Below the pieces are notes generated by a model. The model was not told the DNA's origin. It did no database searches and saw only the letters and a list, made by a program, of their open reading frames with translations. Source: Rhinopithecus roxellana (lineage: Eukaryota; Chordata; Mammalia; Primates; Cercopithecidae). Taken from it: a stretch of DNA of 64,000 nt. The translations under genes and the position numbers were made by a program. Numbering within the stretch: the first letter of the stretch is position 1; each line of letters begins with the position of its first letter. Positions 13,673 to 22,018 of the stretch are shown here, piece after piece. The stretch lies in the NCBI RefSeq assembly GCF_007565055.1, contig NC_044553.1:104321858-104385857 (forward strand). The letters run 5' to 3'.

Positions 13673-14059
13673 ACCTACCTTGTACACTTTTTTATTATGT
13701 AGCCCTGCTGAAACTGTGCCCCAGCACTGTGGCTCAGGTCATGCAGTCTCAGCTCTGTGCTGGGATCTGACGGGTCTGAAGAAAGGCCTTCAGGCAGAAA
13801 GAGTGTTCTTTCTCCCTTCCTGCCACAGTATCTGAAGCATCCACCATGAAAACGCTTCCATTGGGTTAGGAAAGGAAAATAAAATTCGTTGTGAGCAAGA
13901 AGAGAGTAATACACTTATGTATGGTCAATTTAGCATAAATGCTTTAACAACTCAGCTAGTGTCTAATAATTTGAGGACAGAATGAGGAAGAGAGGAAGTT
14001 ATGGCTCCAAGAGTAAAGCCAAAATGTTGATGCTGAACACGTGTATAACGAAGGAGTCA

Positions 14060-14200
14060 GCACATTTGTTGTGTGTGTGGACTCTGGAATCAGAATAACA
14101 ATGTTGGAAATCTGTCACCTCTACTGATCATAGTGTTTAACCTTTCTGAGCTCCGCTTACTCCATCTGTAAAATAAGGAGTCCAGAAATTAATCCCCATG
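14060..14200 (+). repeat. MIR remnant
   Basis: 'ctctggaatcagaataac', 'gtttaacctttctgagctcc' and 'tccatctgtaaaataaggag' occur in MIR order in sense. Confidence 0.55.
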
Positions 14201-15359
14201 ATGAAAGATACCAATCAGCTACATAAGCCATACAAATAATATTTTCAGTGAGCGGGAAAAATAGGATAAAACTTAAAACTCTTCTTACATAATGTGGAAA
14301 GAGAGAAGAGTAGTATCAGAAAGGCACCGTCCTTTGCCACTTTCTACTTTTATGACCTTAGATCACATCCAGGACCAGCTATGCAATTTGCAGGGCCCAG
14401 CGAAAAATGGAAAGGTAGGGCCCCTTGTTCAAAACTGTATAAAGAATTTTATAAAGATAGTGACAGAAAAGCATTAAGCAGAGTTCATGGCCCTTCTAAG
14501 CAGGAGACCTCTGCAAAGGTATAGATGACACACCTATGAAGATGGCCCTAACTAGCCCTTTCCTCTAGGTCAAAGCCGGGTTTCCTCAGGATCTAGCTCA
14601 ATGATTGTCATTTGCAAGTGACAAAAAGAAAATGCATAGCATTTATCTGATACTTCTTGAGATTAACATCGGATATGTTAGCACGTGTTTAAAAGAAAAA
14701 AAACCTATTATGATCATAAGAGCGTACACTTACTATAACCCATCTTACAGAGCAAGCAGAAACCAGCCTCTTTTGATTCATATAAGGGTGTACTAAGAGA
14801 TATTTTCTCTCTTTCTCTCTCTTTTTTCAACAGAACTATTTGTTGGAGTGCCAGATTATTTAAGGGCCTTTGCATGTTTCAAGTCCTCTTCTTAAAGTAA
14901 GAATACTCTCCATATTTATAATAGCAACAAAAACACCAATGTCAGCACAAAATACAAAAACGGAGGCACTTCTATGTCATAATGATATATCAGAGTTCTG
15001 CTCACCTCTTTTGTAGAAAAAGAAGCTCAGACTTACACACATCCACTTTCTTAAGTAAATAATGGTTCAATGAAAGTTACCCTGTGAGGACTGCTGTCTC
15101 CAGCTCCCAAGCACTGCTCATCTGCCGAGGCAGGGACCCTATGACTGTTATGGAAATTGCTCTTAAATGCATAAAATACAGAAAATAACTTTTGGAAAAT
15201 GCCTTATTATTCATTAAAGCATTTTAGGGTCTCATTAATCCAGATGGGTTAATCGGTTGTTGATTTGCCAGGTGGTTGAGTATCCATTGTCAGATGCTGA
15301 TGGGGTATGAGAAAATATAATTCTGATCCACCAAAGAGTCACCTGAATGAGGCTAGCAA

Positions 15360-15737
15360 TTCATCAGGGAAGGCTGTATCTTCACCAGGAAGGCTGTATC
15401 TTCACCAGGAGAGGCTGTATCTTCATCAGGGAAGGCTGTATCTTCATCAGGGAAGGCCGTATCTTCCTCAGAGAAGGCTGTATCTTCACCAGGAAGGCTG
15501 TATCTTCACCAGGAGAGGCTGTATCTTCCTCGGAGAAGGCTGTATCTTCACCAGGAAGGCTGTATCTTCCTCAGAGAAGGCTGTATCTTCACCAGGAAGG
15601 CTGTATCTTCCTCAGGGAAGGCTGTATCTTCACCAGGGAAGGCTGTATCTTCCTCAGGGAAGGCTGTATCTTCACCAGGGAAGGCTGTATCTTCACCAGG
15701 GAAGGCTGTATCTTCATCAGGAAAGGCTGTATCTTCT
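15360..15737 (+). repeat. Minisatellite, 18 units of 20/21 bp
   Basis: Eighteen units beginning 'aggctgtatcttc' run from 15371, preceded by a partial unit. Unit tails are of a few kinds (accagga, accaggag, atcaggga, ctcagaga, ctcaggga). Some 20-bp units alternate with 21-bp units as a dimer, for example around 15560-15620. No unit carries a stop in any forward frame, so long repetitive open frames appear (15307-15750, 15347-15745, and 15548-15805 on the minus strand). These are a by-product of the repeat, not evidence of a gene. Confidence 0.95.
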
Positions 15738-15969
15738 GGGGATAAATTAAGCTGGGTGCCCAGTCTCTTCTTTAATCTCCAAAACTTCTTTGTATCACAA
15801 AACATTCTTCATTCTTTGGGGGTTTTTTTTGTTTTTTGTTTTTTTTTTTTTGGTTTGTTTTTTTGCCTACCTAAGTTCTGAAACGATGTTAGAAGTCATT
15901 TTCAAAAGCTAGTTGGTAACAAGTCAGTCACACATATGCACTTAGCACAGGAGCCCAACATTTAAAGAC

Positions 15970-16080
15970 ATGCATGTGCGTGTGTGTGTCTGTGTACATG
16001 TCTGTGTCTACGTATGTCTATGTGTTTGTGTATGTGTCCGTATGTGTATATTTGTGTGTGTCTGCGTGTGTGTGCATGAG
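15970..16080 (+). repeat. Imperfect (GT)n-type microsatellite
   Basis: TG-rich tract with frequent TA, TC and CG interruptions, indicating an aged microsatellite. Confidence 0.85.
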
Positions 16081-16590
16081 TTTGGCTTCGACTTTGTTTC
16101 AAAGTTCTTAGCTAGAGCCTGTCCACATCTTCAGATACAAATACCTGCAGATACAAATGGTATTCAGGTCATCAAGGGGATTCTTTAGCCAGGGCTTAAA
16201 AACTCAACTTTCTTTCTTTCTAAACTTTGACTGAATGAGAGTCACATAACAGCAGTGAGCACAGTGAGAAAAGTCCCTGGATTAGAATTTGGAAAATATG
16301 ATTCAGAGTCCTGGTTCTATTTTAAGAGAGGAAGTGACCATCATTAGCAAACTGTCATTTCATCTCCCTGACAGTTTGAATTCATTTCATTTTCTCTCCT
16401 TTTAACAACAGAGCAACATTAATGTTTAACCTATGTGTCACACCAATAAAAGTCGGGGGTGTATTTCTACAAAGACAGACAGTCTCCAACCCTTTATGGA
16501 GATTTTGATCTAAAAGAGACAGAATGCTTCCAAGACTATAAAGGACACCCTTAGTCAAATCTTCAATGAAGAGGATCCCATTTTACTCAC

Positions 16591-16744
16591 GGAACTGCTC
16601 TAGATGCTCATCACTGTTGGACTCAGGCATGGCCGTGATGGTCACCAAGGGACACGGATTCCCTCCCAGCGTCTGGCAGAGAACATCTTGCCGGAAGTAG
16701 ACCTCTTTGAGGTTGACACTCTTTTCCAGGATGTCAAGATGAGT
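16591..16744 (-). CDS. AGBL1: AGBL1-like cytosolic carboxypeptidase, internal exon (start of M14 domain)
   Basis: A 154-bp exon in phase 0 at its start and ending one base into a codon. The minus strand shows acceptor ...CTCCAG before ACTCATCTTGAC and donor C|GTGAGT. The peptide runs from THLDILEKSVNLKEV through VYFRQDVLCQTLGGNPC to MPESNSDEHLEQF. In cytosolic carboxypeptidases this links the N-domain to the catalytic M14 domain that removes glutamates from tubulin tails and other proteins. The zinc-binding His-x-x-Glu follows in the next exon, which was not found in this window. It is in phase with the exon at 39290-39434 across a 22.5-kb intron holding the provirus. Assignment to AGBL1 rather than AGTPBP1 is by recall of the family. 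Confidence 0.88.
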
Positions 16745-17039
16745 CTGGAGCAGAAATAAAGCAGGCGTGTGTATTATCAACATTTTTTTATAACAACAGA
16801 ATAGAAAACAACAACGGCTTACATATAGTTTGGAAGTATTGTTGTTAATCTAATCTGTCCTTTATGTATTGGGCCTTGAGTAATTAAAAGGGGGCTATTT
16901 CTACTGTCTAGGAGAAGCTCAGTGAGACTGAGCAGGAAGCATCCTTCCTGCATATTTTGGCATAATAGAAGATCTGTTTTCAAGTTGTACTGAAAGCAAG
17001 AGGGAGGCGGGCAGGGGCATAAAGTCCTCTTCCTATCAC

Positions 17040-17245
17040 TGTGGCATACAAGGAAATGATAGAAAATGGAAACTCTGAAGGGTCAGGGAGGGGGTGGAGG
17101 AGGATCATGAGAAATGTGTTAATGGGTACAATGTACGTTATTTGGGTGATGGATACCCTGAAAGTGCTGGCTTGACCAACTTTACTCAATCTATGCATGT
17201 AACAAAACTTCACATGTAACCATAAATTTGTACAAATAAAAAAAT
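17040..17245 (+). repeat. L1 3' UTR fragment
   Basis: 'aatgggtacaatgtacgtta', 'gatggataccctgaaag' and 'ctatgcatgtaacaaaactt' are typical of the L1 3' UTR near its end, in sense. Confidence 0.7.
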
Positions 17246-17586
17246 AGCAATCAATGTAAAAAGAAAAGAGACAAATCTAAGCATGCTTTCTTTAAAATTA
17301 AAAATAAAAATGTGGTTATCATGAAAATAGAACACACCCAGAACACTGGGGAGAATGAGACAGAAAACTTCAACAGCACATAGTATCACAGGGCCAAGTA
17401 ATAGGGAGAATTGTGAGCACATTGAAAAAATAATAGACGTGATTAATCCAGGTGGACTGCTAAGCTAAAAGAACAAGTAACAAATAGCAACAAATTTTCC
17501 TACCATACCTCCCCATTTCAATACTCATTTAAAAAACAAATACAAAAATTGAATAGCCATTGAAATTAGGACACCTGGTTAGCAAT

Positions 17587-17892
17587 CTTTTTTTTTTTTT
17601 TTTTTTTTTTTTGAGACAGAGTCTCACTGTATTGCCCAGGCTGGAGTGCAGTGGTGTGATCTCGGATCATTGCAACCTCCACCTCCCAGGTTCAAGCGAT
17701 TCTCCTGCCTCAGCTCCCGAGTAGCTGGGATTACAAGCACCCACTACCACACCCAGTTAATTTTTGTATTTTTAGTAGAGGGAGGTTTTGCCATATTGGC
17801 CAGGCTGGTCTCAAACTCCTGACCTCAGGTGATCTGCCCCGCTTGACCTCCCAAAGTGCTGGGATTACAGGCATGAGCCACCACGTCCAGCC
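17587..17892 (-). mobile_element. Alu element with target-site duplication
   Basis: Reverse-complement Alu with a T run at its left edge. It is flanked by 'cctggttagcaatcttt' (17574-17590) and 'cctggttaacaatcttt' (from 17893), one mismatch apart. It ends about 110 bases before the provirus. Confidence 0.95.
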
Positions 17893-18018
17893 CCTGGTTA
17901 ACAATCTTTAAGAATTCTGAAGAAATTCTCCCTAATCAAAACAGGGACACCAGTCATAAAGAGGCTAAGAGATTTTCCCCCACCCGCACTGCATCCCCCC
18001 TGTTTGGATGAACGGAGG

Positions 18019-18040
18019 CAAGATGGCGCACTTCCGGGTT
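18019..18040 (+). promoter_or_regulatory. Candidate YY1 and ETS sites at LTR start
   Basis: Near the LTR left edge, 'aagatggcg' matches the YY1 core (AANATGGCG) and is followed by 'cttccggg', whose reverse strand has the GGAA core of ETS factors. The same pair is in the 3' LTR (from about 25093). YY1/ETS pairs are common in TATA-less promoters. Function here is inferred from motif match only. Confidence 0.5.
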
Positions 18041-18405
18041 CTTCATCCCCCCGCCCCCAACTTTTCCCGCGCGCGCGAAAATCCAGCCGGCGACCCGGGA
18101 AGGTGAAGACCAACTAGGCATGCGCCAGGTGATGTCAATCTGAAGAGACCAAGATTTACCTGGTCGCACCTGCGGAACGCCCCCGGACACGCCCGTGCCC
18201 CGCCTATCGCCCTCCCACTCCTAGAAAAGCCGCTCCGGAGGATCGCCACGCGCGGACTTCCCAGCTTCCCCACTGCGGTTGATTCCTCACTGCGGTCGGA
18301 ACTGTTGGAGAGAGCTGTACGGGTGACTCTGGGGGCCCCTTTTGTCGGGGGGGGGCCAACAGACCTCTCCCTACCCACCTTCTTCCCTTGAAGCTAGGTG
18401 ACCAA

Positions 18406-18411
18406 AATAAA
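18406..18411 (+). terminator. LTR polyadenylation signal AATAAA
   Basis: AATAAA lies in the last fifth of the LTR, as usual for retroviral polyadenylation. The matching signal in the 3' LTR is at 25490-25495 and would end a proviral transcript. Confidence 0.75.
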
Positions 18412-18491
18412 CTTGCAGTTTTGCTCCTACCCCTTGCCTAGTCGCTGGTTCTTTTGTACCCGCTCTGGTGGTCTTAGACAAACAAAACAGT

Positions 18492-18509
18492 TGGTGCCGA
18501 AACCCGGGA
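18492..18509 (+). other. Primer-binding site, tRNA-Phe type
   Basis: TGGTGCCGAAACCCGGGA starts two bases after the LTR end. It is the exact complement of the 3' 18 nucleotides of tRNA-Phe (GAA), including CCA, by my knowledge of that tRNA. All 18 positions match. Confidence 0.9.
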
Positions 18510-18882
18510 GGAGACCCCTCCTCAGGCCTCTAAGGGTTGAGGAACCTCCTCCTGCTCCCACGCGGCAGACGGACCAGGACCTGAGACCCGCTTCCCTCAC
18601 TCCCACGGCCTCTCTGGGGTAAGTGCCCTTGTCTCCTCTTTACCTCCCTCGGCCAGAAATCCTGCGCAGGTCCGGGGTCCATTTGGAGCCACCAAGTGGC
18701 TCGGGAGCCACCACGTGGCTCGGGAGACCCGTTCAGGACGGAGACGTCCGCCTGAAGGTAATCTCCACTTAGGCTTCAAGAGCCTCTCGTCTGTCTCTGC
18801 TGGTTCCAAAGGACGCTTTGAAGCCAGGCAGGGATCCATTCCCATGTCCATTGGGTCCATTGTGTCGGTAAAGAGGAAACAA
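18510..18882 (+). other. Retroviral leader with candidate splice donor and packaging hairpins
   Basis: A splice-donor-like GGGG|GTAAGT-type site sits at 18618/18619, a usual position for the donor of subgenomic env RNA. At 18687-18701 and 18706-18720 two 15-base inverted repeats (arms AGCCAC/GTGGCT) stand in tandem with 19-bp spacing. Paired small hairpins in this place resemble packaging elements of gammaretroviruses; that role is inference. Confidence 0.6.
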
Positions 18883-19011
18883 ATGGGAAACCCCCAGTCC
18901 AAATTTCCAAAGAGCACCCCCTTAGGGTGCCTCCTAGCCAATTTAAAAACCTTACAGCTTGAACAAGACCTTAGGAGGAAGCGGTTAATTTTCCTTTCCA
19001 CTGTGGCGTGA
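18883..19011 (+). pseudogene. gag: gag, matrix N-terminal part (frameshifted)
   Basis: The ATG at 18883 is chosen because it opens MGNPQS, a Gly-2 myristoylation signal as expected for retroviral matrix. The upstream in-frame ATG (18715) belongs to leader sequence. The frame runs 42 codons and stops at TGA 19009-19011. Matrix-like sequence then continues in another frame (open from 18975), so a net frameshift lies between 18975 and 19011. The short distance to the next conserved matrix block suggests that some bases are also missing. Confidence 0.8.
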
Positions 19012-20393
19012 TCGACCTCAGCAATTTCTGCCAGCGGCTAGGCAAGTGGTCTGAAATTAATTACGTACAAGGCTTTTGGGCCTTAAGCTCTCGTCCCTAT
19101 ACTCCTCCTTCTCTCCCTGCTCTCTCCACCCCCTCCCTTCCTCCCCAGACTCCTCCTTCCTCCTCCTTACCTACTAGTAATCCACTCAGTCCCGTGCTTC
19201 CTTCGGGGCCCCCAACTGGCTGTCTTGAGTCTCCTGTCTCTGCACACACCCGCTCTAAGTGCCCTGCTGATGCCTCCACTCCTGCCCCACACCCTCCTAC
19301 AGTGTTAGCGCCTTTGCGAGAGGTGGCTGGGGCAGAGGGGGTAGTCAGAGTACATGTCCCTTTTTCATTGGCCGATCTTTCCAAAATTGAAAAGCGTTTA
19401 GGGGATTTCTCAGCTAATCCCACGGTCTACATAAAGGAATTTAGATACCTTTGTCAGGCCTATGACTTAACTTGGCATGACCTCCAGGTTATCCTAACCT
19501 CCACCCTAAACCCTGAGGAGCAAGAGCGCATCCTAGCGGCCGCCAGGCAGCACGCCAACCAACTACATTTAACTGACGCCACCATCCCACTAGGGGAGCA
19601 AGCAGTCCCCTCGGCAGACCCGGACTGGAACTATCAAGCAAACCAGCCTGGGCGCCGTAGGCGAGACATAATGGTTCAGTGTTTGTTGGCTGGTATGCAA
19701 ACAGCCTCAAACAAAACTGTAAATTTTAACAAATTAAAAGAAATTATTCAAAATCCAGAAGAAAATCCAGCCGCATTCTTAAATAGGCTGACTGAGGTTC
19801 TAACCCAATATACCCGGTTAGATCCGGCCTCCCCTACAGGGGCCACCATTTTGGCGTCTTATTTCATTTCTCAATCAGCTCCTGACATTCGTAAGAAACT
19901 TCAGAAGGTAGAGGATGGTCCTCAGGCACCAATACAAGACCTGGTTAAATTAGCCTTTAAGGTCTATAACTCCAGAGAGGAGACGGCTGAGGCAGTGCGA
20001 CAGGCACGCCTCAAACAGAAGGCCCAGCTCCTAGCAGCGGCTTTACAGCCCAATTGTAACCCCAGACCAGAGAGCACATACTCCGCAGACTCCAAGGCTA
20101 CAAAAGGAGCCTGCTATAAGTGCGGCAAGGCGGGACACTATGCCAACAGGTGTCCGCAAGGTCCCCGAGCCCCAACGCAGCCTTGCTATAAGTGCAAGGC
20201 GTCAGGACATTGGGCCAGTGAATGTCCTAAGCCTCGTCCACCAGCAACCCCCTGCCCTGCTTGCCAGCAGGGAGGACACTGGAAGTCTGATTGCCCCACC
20301 CTGAGAACAGGTGCTGCGTCTCCACGTGACCCCCTTTCCCAGGATCCTGGGAGCTCCTTCCAGCTCCTACATCTGGACGATGACGACAACTGA
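19008..20393 (+). pseudogene. gag: gag, remainder of matrix, capsid and nucleocapsid
   Basis: This 461-codon open frame covers most of Gag. Residues 1-30 finish matrix (with a GKWSE block). Residues 30-110 are a Pro/Ser-rich linker. Capsid begins near residue 117 (PFSLADLSKIEKRLGDF). A major homology region lies around residues 250-295 (NPAAFLNRLTEV onward). The C-terminus has three CCHC zinc knuckles: CYKCGKAGHYANRC, CYKCKASGHWASEC and CPACQQGGHWKSDC. The frame is open but disconnected from the myristoylated start by a frameshift. The GTG at its 5' end is not a real start. It ends in TGA, and the protease frame continues in register, the gammaretroviral read-through layout. Confidence 0.93.
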
Positions 20394-20684
20394 AGGTGCC
20401 GAGACTCGGGGACCCCCATCACCCTCGCCGAGCCGCGGGTAACTCTCCTGGTAGCGGGTAAGACAATTAATTTTTTAATCAACAGCGAGGCTACCTATTC
20501 TGTTTTGCCGTCCTTCTCTGGACCTAGCCTTCCATCCAATATCTCTGTAGTAGGAGTAAGCGGAAAGCCATCCACTCCACAAAAACTCCACTCCTTAATT
20601 GCTGCCTGGCCAACAACTACTTTGCGCACTCGTTCCTCATTATACCCTCATGCCCTACCCCCTTACTACGCCGAGACATCCTGA
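20394..20684 (+). pseudogene. pro: pro, protease remnant with altered active site
   Basis: The frame follows the gag stop in register. Around 20469-20510 the sequence aligns with the retroviral aspartic-protease active-site region, but the Asp-Thr/Ser-Gly-Ala box reads Asn-Ser-Glu-Ala (20481-20492), so the catalytic aspartate is absent. This frame ends at TGA 20682-20684. The C-terminal protease block and the RT are in the next frame, open from 20528, so a frameshift lies between 20528 and 20684. The protease cannot be functional. Confidence 0.8.
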
Positions 20685-22018
20685 GCACCTTAAAGGCCTC
20701 CATATACATTCCCACCAACTCATCCACTCCCCTTCAACCCCCTCATGACCTGTTGCTCATGCTTTGTGCAAGTGCACAGGCTCCTCCTATGTCGCCCCCA
20801 CCCCCCATCTTCCCTATTTCTGTACACCCTCAAGTGTGGGACACTTCCACCCCGGTCATAGCTGCTCACCACCCACCAGTTCTCGTCAAGCTCAAAGATC
20901 CCACTCGTTTCCCAAACCGCCCCCAATTCTCTCTCTCTCCGACACATCTACAAGGTTTAAAGCCAATTATCACGCGACTACTTAGCCAACATATTCTTGT
21001 CCGCACACATTCCCCCTGTAACACTCCAATACTTCCAGTTAAAAAGGCAGATGGAACGTATAGGTTAGTACAGCATCTTCGGCTAGTCAATGAAGCCACC
21101 CGTCCCACGCACCCTGTAGTTCCCAACCCTTACACCCTTCTGTCCCATATCCCCACCAATTCTACTTATTTTACTGTGCTAGACCTTAAGGATGCTTTCT
21201 TTACCATACCCCTACACACAGACTACCAGTTCCTTTTTGCTTTCACATGGGAGGACCCAGACACACATACCTCCACTCAACTGATGTGGACAGTCCTCCC
21301 ACAAGGGTTCCGGGACAGCCCCCATTTCTTTGGTCAGGCCTTAGCAAAAGACCTTGCCTCCTGCCCTCTCACTAATAGCAAAGTTCTGCAGTATGTAGAT
21401 GATCTCTTAATCTGTAGCCCTACCAAACAAGACTCTCTTCTAGACACTGCAACTCTCCTCAACCATTTAGGCTCATTAGGTTATAGAGTATCTAAACACA
21501 AGGCCCAAATTTCGTGCCAAACCATCATATACTTAGGAATTGAAATCACCCCAACAACCCGGTCACTAACTACCGACCGCATGGCCCTAATACGTAACCT
21601 TCTTCCCCCTCAAGATGCAAAAGAAATTCAATCCTTCCTAGGTCTAATAGGTTTCTTCAGACATTGGATCCCCAATTTTGGAATCCTAGCCAAACCTTTA
21701 TATGCCGCAGTTAAAGAAACCCCACATGGGCCTTTGTCCAACCCCAAGTTAATCTCGACTCATTTCACCCGCTTAAAAGCTTGCCTTCTCTCACAACCCA
21801 CTCTCTCACTGCCTGATTTCCAGCGTCCCTTCCAACTCTTTACAGATGAAAGGCAGAAAGTGGCAGTTGGTCTCTTAGCCCAGCCTGTCGGTAACACCCA
21901 CCGTCCTGTGGCCTATCTATCCAAACAGCTAGACCCAACTGTACAAGGCTGGCAACCCTGTCTGTGTGCGCTAGCAGCAGCAGCCTGCCTGACCCAGGAA
22001 GCAAAAAAAGCTCATTAG
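20528..22018 (+). pseudogene. pol: pol part 1: end of protease and reverse transcriptase
   Basis: Open for about 496 codons. The first part has the protease C-terminal Leu-Leu-x-Arg-Asp region (near 20663-20680). RT proper starts around 20850. It has the fingers region (ADGTYRLVQ), the first catalytic Asp in LDLKDAFF, the LPQGFRDSP turn and the catalytic box YVDD at 21392-21403, followed by thumb and connection. All three RT aspartates are present. The frame stops at TAG 22016-22018 after a run of seven A (22003-22009). The following 249 bases continue pol in another frame, so one extra base in that run is the simplest explanation. Confidence 0.93.

Larger units (their letters stand above)
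1..16590. other. Intron of the carboxypeptidase gene, downstream of the last visible exon
   Basis: No coding exon recognised. The stretch holds two L1 ORF2-derived pieces, a monomeric and two full Alu elements, MIR and L2 remnants, AC, AT and GT-type simple repeats, a 48-bp tandem duplication and a 20/21-bp minisatellite, all listed separately. Positions 1-1180 show no clear feature apart from a GC-richer block around 860-1160 that may be an old repeat. I looked for the next expected exon, encoding the zinc-binding His-x-x-Glu of the M14 domain, and did not see it, so it probably lies beyond the window edge. Confidence 0.6.
18001..18489 (+). repeat. 5' LTR, 489 bp
   Basis: Begins TGTTTGGATG and ends AAACAAAACA (TG...CA). 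It is GC- and CpG-rich with no evident TATA box. Compared with the 3' LTR it differs by G at 18053, A at 18106 and C at 18479, lacks a 9-bp segment, and has one G fewer in the G run near 18347-18355. The U3/R/U5 boundaries cannot be placed exactly; the AATAAA at 18406-18411 marks the R region approximately. Confidence 0.97.

Noticed and set aside
15307..15805. Long repetitive open frames on both strands that could look like a repeat protein gene or a CRISPR array
   Set aside because: They come from a stop-free tandem minisatellite with contiguous 20/21-bp units. There are no spacers, and no start or regulatory context.
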